Shown: piece by piece, positions 36,529 through 45,743 of the stretch
How positions within the stretch are numbered: position 1 is the first letter of the stretch
How the letters are laid out: every line of letters starts with the position of its first letter
NCBI RefSeq assembly: GCF_001414055.1
Contig: NZ_CP013002.1
Coordinates: forward strand, 1,488,001-1,552,000
From: Caulobacter henricii
GTDB lineage: Bacteria; Pseudomonadota; Alphaproteobacteria; Caulobacterales; Caulobacteraceae
DNA length: 64,000 nucleotides
Reading direction: 5' to 3'
Program-made: the position numbers and the translations under genes
Notes under the pieces: generated by a model
Told to the model about the DNA's origin: nothing
The model's input: only the letters and a program-made list of their open reading frames with translations
Databases searched by the model: none

Positions 36529-37225
36529 GATTACGAGAATTGCCCAGGCCGTGTTGTCACGTGGGCCAGCCTCGCCCGAAATCGGGCCAGCGTTTGAAAT
36601 CTATCGCAACAACTATCGGCAGGGGCTGGCTCGCGCCTTGGCGCAGAGTTTTCCAGTCGTCCAACTGCTCGTGGGTGACGCTTTTTTTGGTGCCATGGCG
36701 CTGGAGTATGTCGAGCTTACGCCGCCGACTTCGCGCCTCCTGCGAGCCTATGGCGAAACCTTTGCCGATTTCATAGGGAGGTTTGCGCCTGCGGCAACGG
36801 TCCCCTACCTGGCGGATGTCGCCAAGCTAGAGTTCGCGCTGGTTCAGAGCTTCTATGCCGACGATCTTGAAGATGAACCCATTCGGGATCTCGCCGCGAT
36901 CGGGGTTGAGAGCCAACTCCAGTGGCGTAGTTCCACTCAATTGATCGGCTCGCAGTACCCGATCGTCTCCATCTGGCGGGCTCACATAGCTGGTGAACAC
37001 CTCGATGGTCTCGATTGGCTGCCTGAAAGTGGTCTGATCGTTCGCGATGGCCATGCCGTTGGCATTCAAACGCTACGGGCTGCTGAAGCCCAACTCGCGG
37101 ACCTTTTTCGCGTCCCAACCTCACTCGTATCGGCCCTCGAAGTTCTCGGTCCGGAAGAAGCGCCGGCTGCGGCCCAGGCCATCCGACGCCTACTCGACCT
37201 CAATGCCCTTCGCCTTTTTCAATGA
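36521..37225 (+). CDS. bufC: DUF2063 partner protein (BufC-like)
   Basis: A 234-residue protein with the N-terminal DNA-binding-domain-like DUF2063 fold (FEIYRNNYRQGLARALAQSFPVV), seen in partners such as MbnC that recognise the precursor leader and bind the MNIO enzyme. The C-terminal half is less conserved. The ATG at 36521 overlaps bufB by 8 bp, and its stop overlaps the DoxX gene as ATGA. It is required together with BufB in studied bufferin systems (family knowledge). Confidence 0.9.
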   Translation: MSEITRIAQAVLSRGPASPEIGPAFEIYRNNYRQGLARALAQSFPVVQLLVGDAFFGAMALEYVELTPPTSRLLRAYGETFADFIGRFAPAATVPYLADVAKLEFALVQSFYADDLEDEPIRDLAAIGVESQLQWRSSTQLIGSQYPIVSIWRAHIAGEHLDGLDWLPESGLIVRDGHAVGIQTLRAAEAQLADLFRVPTSLVSALEVLGPEEAPAAAQAIRRLLDLNALRLFQ

Positions 37226-37710
37226 GAGCAAGATCAATGCACGATCATATTCACCCCAACGGTGGCTTCCTTGTAAGAGCCCATCACCAGATGGAGGCTA
37301 TGCTCAACAGGGTCCCGCCCAGCGTTACGCGGCTGCTGCTGCGCTGGGGCCTGGCAGGCGTCTTCTGCACTTCCGCCCGCACCAAGGTTGATGGGCTGCT
37401 GACGGTCTCCGATAGCGCCAAGTACCTTTTTGCCGAAGAGTATCGCTTGCCGTTGATCGATCCCGATCTGGCGGCCCATCTGGCGACCTACGCGGAGCAT
37501 GCCTTCGCGCTGAGCCTCATTCTAGGCTTGGCAACGCGGCTCTCGGCCTTCGGCATAATCGTGATGACCTTGGTTATTCAGCTGTTCGTCTATCCGGACG
37601 CCTTTCTTGGCGTGCATCTAGGTTGGTTCGCCATGGCCTTCGCCATTGTGACTTCGGGGCCTGGCGCGATCTCTCTGGATCACCTTTTGCGGACGAGGTT
37701 TGTCCGATGA
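37222..37710 (+). CDS. bufD: DoxX-family membrane protein (BufD-like)
   Basis: A 162-residue inner-membrane protein with about four helices (around 42-60, 83-105, 110-128, 132-150) and the DoxX core (RWGLAGVFCTSARTKVDG, PYLADHLA-like ATYAEHAFALSLILGLATRL). It starts inside the bufC stop (ATGA) and ends inside the next gene's start (ATGA). DoxX proteins close many bufferin operons; the role is unknown, with quinone-linked electron transfer proposed for relatives. Confidence 0.88.
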   Translation: MRARSMHDHIHPNGGFLVRAHHQMEAMLNRVPPSVTRLLLRWGLAGVFCTSARTKVDGLLTVSDSAKYLFAEEYRLPLIDPDLAAHLATYAEHAFALSLILGLATRLSAFGIIVMTLVIQLFVYPDAFLGVHLGWFAMAFAIVTSGPGAISLDHLLRTRFVR

Positions 37711-38258
37711 GCGGAATTCAGATCAACCGCCGCACGGTATTTGGCCTTGCCGCCCTGGCAGGTGCCGGCTCGGCGAGGGCCCAGACGGGCCAGGTCGGTC
37801 TCGGCTCTCCGTCACTGGTTTTCGGCTTTTCAGGGCGGGCCGCCGCTGCTGGGCGTTTTGCGGATCGGCATGGGCACGAAAAGCAGCTGGCCGACTTTCG
37901 AGGGCGTGTTGTGCTTCTGAACCTATGGTCGTCCTGGTGTGGGCCGTGTCGCATCGAAATGCCGAGCCTTGATCGCTTGGCCGCTGCTTTCGCCGGCGAG
38001 CTTGCCGTGCTTCCGGTCTCGTTTGATGGGCGCGGGTGGCCTGCCGTCGATGACTTCTGGGGAAATCGCTTTGCAAACCTGACGCCCTATCTGGCCAAGG
38101 ACAATGCGCTCACTGAAAGCTACGGCGCGCTTGGACTTCCATTTTCGGTGTTGATCGATCGGACGGGGCGTGAGGTTGCGCGGCTGCCGCGTGCGGCAGA
38201 GTGGGACCGCGGTGCCTATAGGTCTCTGATCGCCAAGACCGTTCTGACGCAGCGTTGA
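37707..38258 (+). CDS. Tat-exported TlpA-like thioredoxin
   Basis: A 183-residue protein with a twin-arginine leader (NRRTVFGLAALAGAG) and a TlpA/redoxin thioredoxin fold: LWSSWCGPC redox centre near residues 70-78 and a cis-Pro region LPFSVLIDRTG. It is coupled to DoxX by ATGA overlap. A periplasmic thiol oxidoreductase in this operon could control the outer disulfide of the bufferin or deliver reductant. This fifth gene is not part of the minimal bufABCD set I know. Confidence 0.88.
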   Translation: MSGIQINRRTVFGLAALAGAGSARAQTGQVGLGSPSLVFGFSGRAAAAGRFADRHGHEKQLADFRGRVVLLNLWSSWCGPCRIEMPSLDRLAAAFAGELAVLPVSFDGRGWPAVDDFWGNRFANLTPYLAKDNALTESYGALGLPFSVLIDRTGREVARLPRAAEWDRGAYRSLIAKTVLTQR

Positions 38259-38289
38259 CGTCTGGATGACGCCGAGAGGCAGCCGCTTC

Positions 38290-39186
38290 CTAGTTCAGGA
38301 GGCGGTTGGCTCTTAGCCTATCAACGGCGAGATCGACAAAGGCGCGTACCTTGGCAGAAGCGCGTCGCCCTTCTGGATGGACCACATGGATCGGCAACGG
38401 CTCTTCCTCGTAGTCGGCTAGAACAACCTGCAGATCGCCATCGCGAAGGGCCGTGCCGATTTGATAGGAGAGTATTCGGGTTAGTCCCCAGCCGGCTCGC
38501 GCTGCGTCAATGACGGCCTGGTTGCTGTTACAGAACAGGCGCGGTTCGACCACGGTTGAGATTTTGCGTTCGCGACCAAACCGCCATTCGAGATTGCTCC
38601 ACGCGCTCGTCGCCGCGATTATCCGGTGCTCGCCGAGGTCTTGCGGAACGCTTGGGGCTCCGTGCTGCTCGAAGTATGCCGGTGCACCGCAGACCACCCG
38701 TCTCACCTGACCCACTCGGATCGCTGACAGACCGGAGTCGCTGAGGTGGCCGATCCGCACCGCGACATCGATGCCTTCCTCTACAAGGTTTGTGCTTCTG
38801 TCGAGGAACAGGGATTTGCCGACGACCTGAGTGTTTTGGTCCAGGTAGTCCTGCAAGATCGGCATCACATACATCTGTCCGAATAGAACCGGAGCCGTGA
38901 CCGTGAGGCTGCCTTTTGGTTCGCTATAGGCTCCCGACGCCATGGCGTCGGCCTCTTCCACGTATGAAAGTATCTTTTGACAGTCATCAAAGTAGCGCTG
39001 TCCGACTTCAGTCAGACGAACGACCCGCGTCGTACGTGTAAACAGACGAACTCCCAGCCCTTCCTCTAGAAGGGCCACAGCTCTCGTAACGGCCGGAGGG
39101 CTCATATTCAACTGCCGAGCGGCTTCGGCAAATCCACCGCTTTCGGCGACCTTGACAAAGACTTGCATAGCCTGGAGGCGCGCCAC
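38290..39186 (-). CDS. LysR-family transcriptional regulator
   Basis: A 298-residue regulator with an N-terminal winged HTH (residues 3-60: FVKVAESGGFAEAARQLNMSPPAVTRAVALLEEGLG) and a C-terminal substrate-binding-like effector domain. It converges with the bufferin operon, and the nearest gene in its own direction upstream is the AhpD-like protein ending at 39464. It is of the CrgA/AaeR-like group; target and effector unknown. Confidence 0.92.
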   Translation of the reverse strand: MARLQAMQVFVKVAESGGFAEAARQLNMSPPAVTRAVALLEEGLGVRLFTRTTRVVRLTEVGQRYFDDCQKILSYVEEADAMASGAYSEPKGSLTVTAPVLFGQMYVMPILQDYLDQNTQVVGKSLFLDRSTNLVEEGIDVAVRIGHLSDSGLSAIRVGQVRRVVCGAPAYFEQHGAPSVPQDLGEHRIIAATSAWSNLEWRFGRERKISTVVEPRLFCNSNQAVIDAARAGWGLTRILSYQIGTALRDGDLQVVLADYEEEPLPIHVVHPEGRRASAKVRAFVDLAVDRLRANRLLN

Positions 39187-39463
39187 GTCTTAGATCTCCG
39201 TCGAATCTGCTGGTTGAAGGATTACCTGCCATTTTTTCAAAGTCCAACTCGGGAGGCTTGCGGTCTTTGAGCCGCCGTCTGTCTGCGGAGCTGAACTCGA
39301 CCAGATTGGCGGATGGGTCTTGTGCGACGAGCTTGGCGCGACGCCGATTGGAAATCTCCATGCACTGTCGCAGCGGGGTACTCGCCTCGAGCAGTCTGGA
39401 GCGCCTGGCCTTCGCCGACGGCGCGAGCTTATCGCGTGTGCAGACGAACCCGCATCGTTAGCC

Positions 39464-39841
39464 TCAGTGTTTGGCCTTGAACTGTGGAGCGACATGGTCC
39501 GGCCTCGAAGCCACTGTGATCTCGAGCATTGCCAGTTCCAAGGCACGAGTCTCGACGAGATCTAGTTCTTCGCGCGTTAGTCCCATGCGTAGTGCTCGGG
39601 CCCTGCTTGTGGCGATCGCAATCTCGCTAAAGGAGCGAACAGCCAGGGCAAACCGAATGGCTGCGGAGCATTTGACGTCGAAGCTCCGACCGGTCCATGC
39701 GGCATCAATTTCCGCGCCGGTGAGGCCTGCTGAGCGGGCCTCTTGCTCAAGTTTGTCTCTTGTCTCGTAACAGACGCAGCGCGCCAACAAGGCGAGCGCC
39801 AGCTGTGCGTTCAGGCTCGGGGACAGGCTTATCCGCTTCAT
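39464..39841 (-). CDS. small carboxymuconolactone-decarboxylase/AhpD-like protein
   Basis: A 125-residue helical protein. The order of features (DKLEQEARSAGLTGAEIDAAW, then an Ala-rich helix IRFALAVRSF) fits the AhpD-like fold. Cysteines are Cys22 and Cys24 (CVC) with a third at CSAA, not the usual CxxC, so redox activity is doubtful. It is upstream of the LysR gene on the same strand, with 277 bp between. Confidence 0.72.
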   Translation of the reverse strand: MKRISLSPSLNAQLALALLARCVCYETRDKLEQEARSAGLTGAEIDAAWTGRSFDVKCSAAIRFALAVRSFSEIAIATSRARALRMGLTREELDLVETRALELAMLEITVASRPDHVAPQFKAKH

Positions 39842-40054
39842 TCGAAACGCTCACTAGCATCAGGTACAAAACGACAATCCCGGCGCTCCGCAGGGTGCCC
39901 AATGCAGGACAACTTGTAGAGCGCCGGGCGGTCGCCGGTTCGGGTCAGGAGGGGAAGGTGCGGTGGCGTCACCTTCTCCTATCTACCTTCCGTGGGGGGC
40001 AGACGAGGGAGGAAGGCCTAACCGGACTGGCAACACGAGCCGACGGCCAGCCTA

Positions 40055-40549
40055 CTACAGGCTATCGGGTGTCTTGTTCTTGATCTCGGGCCAGTTCTCC
40101 TCGGCCTTGACCAGGTTGCCCGGGATGTCGCGGCTCCAGGCGGTGAAGACGTCCGGGTTGACGTTGAGATAGAGCTTCTTGTCGACGATCTTCCAGACCA
40201 TCGGATCGCCATCGAGCTTCTTCTCGAGCGCCACGCCCATAGCGCAGAAGCCACCATATTGCGGTGCGTATGCCGCCGGGCTGGCCTTGAACATCTTCAG
40301 GTTCGCGGCCGAAGCGAAGTGATAGGTGGCACCGTTGAACTTGGCCGAATAGCGGGCTTCACCCAGGGTCGGCTTGCCGGCGCTGAAATAGGCGACCGGA
40401 TCATAGCCGCGCAGGGCCAGATTGGCGGTGTCGGTGTTCACGGCCGACGTCGAGGTGGGAACGATGGCGTGGGCCTGGGTCGTGAGAACGGGGGCGGCGA
40501 TCATCAGGCTGACAGCGCCGATAATGGCGCGAGCGGCTTTATAGGACAT
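40055..40549 (-). CDS. exported YHS-domain protein
   Basis: A 164-residue protein with a signal peptide (cleavage after TTQAHA, residue 28) and a YHS-type domain (LRGYDPVAYFSAGKPTLGEARY, NLKMFKASPAAYAPQYGGFC). GGAG precedes the ATG at 40549. Such proteins are widespread in Alphaproteobacteria and are thought to bind metal or heme, without firm evidence. Monocistronic. Confidence 0.85.
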   Translation of the reverse strand: MSYKAARAIIGAVSLMIAAPVLTTQAHAIVPTSTSAVNTDTANLALRGYDPVAYFSAGKPTLGEARYSAKFNGATYHFASAANLKMFKASPAAYAPQYGGFCAMGVALEKKLDGDPMVWKIVDKKLYLNVNPDVFTAWSRDIPGNLVKAEENWPEIKNKTPDSL

Positions 40550-41011
40550 TATGGTCTCCGGTTGCTTAGGCCGGCGTTGTGCGCTCAGCCCTTGGTAAAT
40601 CGATGGGCATCGGCGGTTTGCCTCTGAACCCGCCGCCAAGGTATGGCGTGGTGCGAGATTGAATAAGCGTCGTTGCGCGCAATTGATTGTTTCAGCCACA
40701 GAGCAGACAGGGTCACATCGTGGAATTTTTCAGCTCTTACCCGTGTGGGACGCGATGGAAAGTTCTGCGCTGAATTAATATGAGTGCGGTTCGAGTCCCG
40801 TTATGGCCGTTATGAATGGCCTGAGATCTTCAGTTTCACGGTGAAGATAATTCCATTCTTCGAAACTGATTGTTGCCAATTTCGCGGATTATCGTTTCTT
40901 CGATCACGATGTCTGGTGGCCAGAGGGCTGTGGTCACCTCGGTCACGCCCCATCGCCTCCCGTCGGCCCCCCAAGCGCGGCCGTCCACACCGATGCAAAA
41001 GGTAGACATCC
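40550..41011. other. 462-bp gap between YHS and DUF1348 genes
   Basis: Contains divergent promoters presumably. A GGTTCGAGTCCC string at about 40787-40798 looks like a tRNA T-loop but has no matching arms, so it is not annotated. No gene seen. Confidence 0.4.
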
Positions 41012-41476
41012 ATGGCCCGCCCTCCGCTGCCGCCATTTGACCGAGATAGCGCTGCCCAGAAAGTGCGAATGGCCGAAGATGGGTGGAACTCCCGGAACCC
41101 GGAGGCTGTCTCCTTGGCCTATACCGAAGACAGCGTCTGGCGGAACCGTTCCGAGTTCCTGAAGGGGCGGGAGGCGATCGTCCGCTTCCTAACCGGCAAA
41201 TGGCACCGCGAGACTGAATATCGGCTGATCAAGGAGCTCTGGGCGTTCACCGACAACCACATTGCTGTCCGATTTGCCTACGAATGGCAGGATCTCAACG
41301 GTCAGTGGTGGCGTTCGTACGGCAACGAGAACTGGGAGTTCGACGCCGAGGGGCTGATGCGCCTGCGGATCGCCAGCATCAACGATCTGGAGATTCAGGA
41401 GCGGGATCGGCTGTTCCGGTGGCCGCAAGGCCGTCGACCGGATGACCACCCTGGACTGTCTGATCTGGGGCTCTAG
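41012..41476 (+). CDS. DUF1348 (NTF2/SnoaL-like) protein
   Basis: A 154-residue alpha+beta barrel protein. The block [20 protein letters not shown] followed by [24 protein letters not shown] is the DUF1348 hallmark. Function unknown; the fold often binds small ligands. It is followed 27 bp later by a PNPOx-like gene on the same strand. Confidence 0.88.
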   Translation: MARPPLPPFDRDSAAQKVRMAEDGWNSRNPEAVSLAYTEDSVWRNRSEFLKGREAIVRFLTGKWHRETEYRLIKELWAFTDNHIAVRFAYEWQDLNGQWWRSYGNENWEFDAEGLMRLRIASINDLEIQERDRLFRWPQGRRPDDHPGLSDLGL

Positions 41477-41503
41477 TTCGAACGTCTGCGGAGGATGTAA
41501 CCC

Positions 41504-42094
41504 ATGGGACATAGATTCATGGAGCTGGCCTTCACGCCCGGCGTCCTGGCTGCGCAGGAAGCTCAGGGGAGCCGTCGAGCCTATGAAGGCTTCGAAGCCG
41601 GTCCGGCCTACGGCGATGAACTTGGTCCTCAGGAAAGCCAGTTCGTACTTGCCCGCGACAGCTTCTACCTCGCCACGGTTGGTGAAACCGGTTGGCCCTA
41701 CGTCCAGCACAGGGGTGGGCCGATCGGGTTCCTGCAGCCTCTGGGAGATCGGCACCTCGTCTTTCCCGACTATCGCGGTAACCGTCAGTACATCAGCCTC
41801 GGCAACATCGATGCGGGGGCGAAGGTCTGTCTCTTTCTGATGGACTACGAGCAGAAGGTACGTCTGAAAATCTTTGGCCTGGCCTCGGTCAGTCCGGAGC
41901 GACCAGAACGCTATGTCGACGCTCCGGACTCTGTGCGCAGGCGCGTCGAACGCTACTGGACCATTGAGGTCCAGGGTTTTGACTGGAATTGCCCTCAGCA
42001 TATTACCCGCCGCTTCCCGGAGCCGCGTGTACTTGAGTTGGTGAAGTCGCTTCGCGACCGCATCGCTGAGCTCGAGGCGGAACGATCGGCTTAG
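41504..42094 (+). CDS. pyridoxamine 5'-phosphate oxidase-like flavin protein
   Basis: A 196-residue protein of the split-barrel FMN-binding family. FYLATVGETGWPYVQHRGGP and DYRGNRQYISLGNI are its FMN-site strands. The C-terminal helix ELVKSLRDRIAELEAERSA is a short coiled coil. It is co-directional with DUF1348. Related N-terminal sequence occurs in the 703-residue fusion at 29060. Substrate unknown. Confidence 0.88.
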   Translation: MGHRFMELAFTPGVLAAQEAQGSRRAYEGFEAGPAYGDELGPQESQFVLARDSFYLATVGETGWPYVQHRGGPIGFLQPLGDRHLVFPDYRGNRQYISLGNIDAGAKVCLFLMDYEQKVRLKIFGLASVSPERPERYVDAPDSVRRRVERYWTIEVQGFDWNCPQHITRRFPEPRVLELVKSLRDRIAELEAERSA

Positions 42095-42228
42095 GGGCTG
42101 CAGGATCAGCCCCGGTCAGTTAGGGCAGGTCTGTTTGGCCAGGAGGCCCTGCGCGGCGGCGCGCCTTCAGCTGGCTTGGAGTCGTCCCCCTGCAACAGGT
42201 CGAGCCAGTTTCGGCGGTGCGAAAAAGC

Positions 42229-43125
42229 CTAGAGTGGATCGAGCGGGGAGGTCTTGAAATGGCTCCGTGCCGCATCGAGGAAGGCATTGAGGTTGGCGGA
42301 GTTCAGTCGGCGGGAGGGGAAGACGGCGTTCACGGCTAGTGCCTGAGCCGTTCCATCGACCAGTACGGGCACCAGTCGTCCGGCAGTTATGCCGTCGCGT
42401 ACCTGATAGGAAAGGGCGCGCGTAATCCCCAGACCATCCTCCGCCGCCGCGATTGCAGCATCGGCGCTATTGATCATCAGGCGTGGATTGACGCGCACGG
42501 ATTTGCGGCCTGCCTCCAGTCGCCACTCATTCGTTGCATCGACGCTCTCGAATGCGATCACGTCGTGATTGACCAGGTCATCGGCGGCTTGCGGGATGCC
42601 ACGAGCCTTCAAGTAACTTGGACTGGCGACCAAGACGCGTGCGACCGCACCAAGCTTCCTGGACATCAAGCTGCTGTCTGCCAGGGGGCCGATCCTTACA
42701 GCGAGATCCACACCTTCATCAGCGAGATGCACGTAACGGTCCGAGAGTGTCAGTCGGATGTTCAGAGCCTTGTGCTGCTTTAGCAGCGCGCTGACGATCG
42801 GAAGGATATGCAGACGTCCAAACAGGATCGGCGCAGTGATGTTGAGCTGGCCTCTTGGCTCGGCGTTAGCCCCACGCACAAGGGCTTCGGAGGCCTCAAG
42901 ATCGGCGAGGATCCGCTGGCAGCTCTCAAGAAAAATCTCGCCCCGTTCCGTCAAGCGAACCGAACGTGTGGTTCTGTGAAGCAAGACAAGGCCAAGGTGG
43001 TTTTCGAGGTCGGCGACTGCACGCGTCACCGCTGAGGGCGACAGGCGCAAGCGCCGCGCCGCTTCCGCGAAGCTCCCGTGCAAGGCCACAAGGACAAAGA
43101 CTCGCAAGCCATCTAACCGATCCAT
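42229..43125 (-). CDS. LysR-family transcriptional regulator
   Basis: A 298-residue regulator with HTH at residues 2-60 (FVLVALHGSFAEAARRLRLSPSAVTRAVADLENHLG). Similar in size and N-terminus to the LysR at 38290. The ATG at 43125 begins the HTH; the frame opens 12 codons earlier. It is divergent from the AhpD-like gene at 43246, so that gene is the likely target. Confidence 0.93.
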   Translation of the reverse strand: MDRLDGLRVFVLVALHGSFAEAARRLRLSPSAVTRAVADLENHLGLVLLHRTTRSVRLTERGEIFLESCQRILADLEASEALVRGANAEPRGQLNITAPILFGRLHILPIVSALLKQHKALNIRLTLSDRYVHLADEGVDLAVRIGPLADSSLMSRKLGAVARVLVASPSYLKARGIPQAADDLVNHDVIAFESVDATNEWRLEAGRKSVRVNPRLMINSADAAIAAAEDGLGITRALSYQVRDGITAGRLVPVLVDGTAQALAVNAVFPSRRLNSANLNAFLDAARSHFKTSPLDPL

Positions 43126-43245
43126 GCTTTCATTGCAGCATAGGCAATAAAGACTTGTCAAATTCCAGAATTATCGCGGATGAAGCGTGGCGCTACATCT
43201 CCTGCCAACGACGGCACACGCCGCGTTTCAACTCAAGGAGAGCCA

Positions 43246-43791
43246 ATGTCTCGTATCGCCATTCCGGCCCGTGAAGCCGCCCCCGCCGCCGCTCAACCGC
43301 TGCTCGACGCCGTTGAAAAGCAACTCGGTGTCGTTCCCAACCTCTATCGTCTACTGGCGCTGAGCCCAGCGACGCTGCAAGGCACGCTGAGCCTTGGTGG
43401 CGCTCTGGCCAAGACCCTGAACGTGAAGACCCGCGAGCGCATCGCCCTGGCCGTCGCTCAGATCAACGGTTGCGACTACTGCCTGTCGGCGCACACCTAT
43501 CTGGGTCTCAACCTGGCCAAGATCGATGCCAGTGAAATCGCCCTGAATCGCAAAGGGGCCTCTTCTGATCCTGTTGCCAACGCCGCTGTCGCGTTTGCCG
43601 CTGCCGTCACGCGTTCGCGGGGTCAAGTTTCGGACGCCGATCTGGTTTCGGTTCGGGCAGCCGGCCTCACGGATGCGCAAATCGTTGAGATCGTGGCTGT
43701 AGTGGCTGAGAACGTTTTCACGAACTTCATCAATAATGTCGCCGCAACCGACATCGACTTCCCGGTGGTCCGCGCGGACGATCTGGCCTGA
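43246..43791 (+). CDS. carboxymuconolactone-decarboxylase family alkylhydroperoxidase-like protein
   Basis: A 181-residue protein with a true AhpD-type centre, Cys76-Asp-Tyr-Cys79 and His83 (GCDYCLSAH). CAAGGAGAG precedes the ATG at 43246. It likely reduces peroxides with a thiol partner, though family members vary. It diverges from a LysR regulator across 120 bp; two strong hairpins follow its stop. Confidence 0.9.
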   Translation: MSRIAIPAREAAPAAAQPLLDAVEKQLGVVPNLYRLLALSPATLQGTLSLGGALAKTLNVKTRERIALAVAQINGCDYCLSAHTYLGLNLAKIDASEIALNRKGASSDPVANAAVAFAAAVTRSRGQVSDADLVSVRAAGLTDAQIVEIVAVVAENVFTNFINNVAATDIDFPVVRADDLA

Positions 43792-44142
43792 ACGGATCAG
43801 GCATCACAAGCCCGCCGGGGTTGGCGGGATGATTTACGAACTTTGAGCCAGGTCCCTTGGTTTTCTAACTCGGCGACAGGCTAAGACGCGGCCGCTAGAC
43901 CATTGGGTCTGGCGGCCGCACTGCCCCCTCGGCATTGCAAGCATTATTGCGCATGACCCCAGCAAATTGGCCGCTCGTCGCCATACTATGTGAGGCCCCG
44001 GCTGCGGTTCCCCTCAGTGAAACAGTGTCTTACACAAGCACTGGCTTCACGCGCCGAAAATCTCAATCGAGTTTGGCTCCAGCCGAGCATTACGGCTGCA
44101 GCTTGGAGCGCCCCCTCTGTCGGGGCGAAGGACATAGTGACA
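43792..44142. other. 351-bp gap downstream of the AhpD-like gene
   Basis: Holds the two hairpins and, after about 43930, the probable promoter of the peptidase gene. An open frame continues upstream of the peptidase start but has no signal peptide or homology. Confidence 0.4.
43811..43919 (+). terminator. two hairpins after the AhpD-like gene
   Basis: First, CCCGCC (43811-43816) pairs with GGCGGG (43823-43828). Second, a 14-bp stem at 43888-43901 with 43906-43919, loop ATTG, one T-G wobble. No T-run follows either, so they resemble transcript-protecting or Rho-assisted ends. Confidence 0.55.
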
Positions 44143-45573
44143 ATGAAGCTCGGACACCTTGCAGCCCTCTTTTTGTTGGGTCTTTCGGCATTCGCCGCCG
44201 GTACGGCAGCAAGCGCGGGTGGTGCCAAGAGACCGGAGGTTGAGGTGGTGCTCACCCGTGACCGAGAGGCCTGGGTCGCACAGTACCATTTCAATCAGCC
44301 TTCGCCGATTTGGTTCTTCCCTCGTACGAGCCCGAGTCTTGACGGGCGCAACTGGCGGCTGGCGACGTATCGCGTGGAGACACCGGGCGTTCGCCTGGTC
44401 AGAGTTGGCGTGTTTGATGCCCTGGTCAGCGAGAAGAAGAGTTCGCTGACCGACGTGAGGATCGCCGTTACTCCGTTCAGTACGCCGCTTGTCGGCGACT
44501 ACCTCCCGGTCGTGGACTTCTCGGACGGTGGGCTGGCTTTTTACACAGGGCACTTCTCGGTATCTCCTGCGCCCTCCGTCAGCGCTGTCTTGGCTCTGAC
44601 GCCAGACGTGACACTCGTTGACCGGAGAGAGACCTTCAAAATCGTGGATCCTCAGGGGCGCGTGCTGATCAATGGCAGAGTGCAGCCTCGCTCAGGCCAC
44701 ACGGCCCTGCATGACGACGGGGTCTATGTCTACGCGGGCAGGGGAGCGCTGGAGGAGACTTCAAGCTTTTCTCAGTCGATCGACCCTGGATTGCCCAGCT
44801 GGGCGCGTGAGGATCTGGTGGCGTTCCTGCCCAAACTGATGACTCTCTACACGGAGGTCTTGGGCCCGCGGAAAGGCAGCAAGCCTGCAGCGCTTGTTGC
44901 GTATGGAGGAAGCGCGAAGCCCGGTTACTCTCAGAACGGCAGTGTGCTCGAAGGCATGGTGGTGTTGAGCCTGTCTGGTGCGGCGATGAGCACACCCAAT
45001 CCCGCTGTCCGTAACTCTCTAATCTGGATCTTCGGCCATGAAACTAGCCACTTCTGGCTTGGGCAGAACGTTCGCTACGAACGTCTGACCGATAACTGGA
45101 TCACCGAGGGCGGTGCGGACTATCTGTCGCTCCGCGCGATCAAGCAACTTGAGCCCAGTTACGACATCCAAAAGCCTTGGCAAGGCCAGATGGATGACTG
45201 TCTGGCCCGTATCGGCCCAAACGAGGCGCTGGCGTCAGCCCATTCGCCAGACAAGCAACATGCCGTCTACAGCTGCGGGGCACTCTTGAGCCTGGCGGCT
45301 ACAAGTGCCGCGCAGCGCCAAACCTCCAGCGGCGACGATTTCATCTTCATTAAGGCGCTACTCCAGCGGTCATCCGGCAATGGTGTGGTCAATGAACGGA
45401 TCTGGTTGGACACCTTTGCGCTGAGTGCAGGATCGGATGCTCGGAAGTCGGTCGCGGCCTATCTCGACCAGGGTGTTGCCAACCCTGTGGATTTTTGGGC
45501 GGACCTTTTTTCAAAGTGTGGGGTTGGGTTTGAGCACACAAATGGGCGGATCGTGCTGGCCCCGGGTATCTGA
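44143..45573 (+). CDS. secreted M1-like gluzincin metallopeptidase
   Basis: A 476-residue exported protein: signal peptide 1-25 (ending TAASAG), then a beta-rich N-domain and a catalytic domain with His299-Glu300-x-x-His303 (HETSH) and Glu322 (TEGGAD). This is the HExxH-18-E spacing of M1 aminopeptidases. The start at 44143 begins the signal peptide. The canonical GxMEN exopeptidase motif is not seen, so peptide specificity is uncertain. It stands alone. Confidence 0.82.
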   Translation: MKLGHLAALFLLGLSAFAAGTAASAGGAKRPEVEVVLTRDREAWVAQYHFNQPSPIWFFPRTSPSLDGRNWRLATYRVETPGVRLVRVGVFDALVSEKKSSLTDVRIAVTPFSTPLVGDYLPVVDFSDGGLAFYTGHFSVSPAPSVSAVLALTPDVTLVDRRETFKIVDPQGRVLINGRVQPRSGHTALHDDGVYVYAGRGALEETSSFSQSIDPGLPSWAREDLVAFLPKLMTLYTEVLGPRKGSKPAALVAYGGSAKPGYSQNGSVLEGMVVLSLSGAAMSTPNPAVRNSLIWIFGHETSHFWLGQNVRYERLTDNWITEGGADYLSLRAIKQLEPSYDIQKPWQGQMDDCLARIGPNEALASAHSPDKQHAVYSCGALLSLAATSAAQRQTSSGDDFIFIKALLQRSSGNGVVNERIWLDTFALSAGSDARKSVAAYLDQGVANPVDFWADLFSKCGVGFEHTNGRIVLAPGI

Positions 45574-45743
45574 ACCCCGGGTTGTTGATGTCCGCTGAGA
45601 ATTGAGCCGGGAATTCCACCGAGATTTGACTTGCCCTGAGGGTGGCTATCGCAAATTTACGGTTGCGCTGTGAGGCTCTCAGTTCGCAGTTTCTGCCTTT
45701 GAAGCTCTGGCCTTGAAATGGAGTTCGCGAGCGCCGCTCAAGA

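Noticed and set aside
40780-40830. GGTTCGAGTCCC looks like a tRNA T-arm
   Set aside because: The flanking bases do not pair as a T-stem and there is no acceptor, D or anticodon arm, so it is neither a tRNA nor a clear tRNA fragment.
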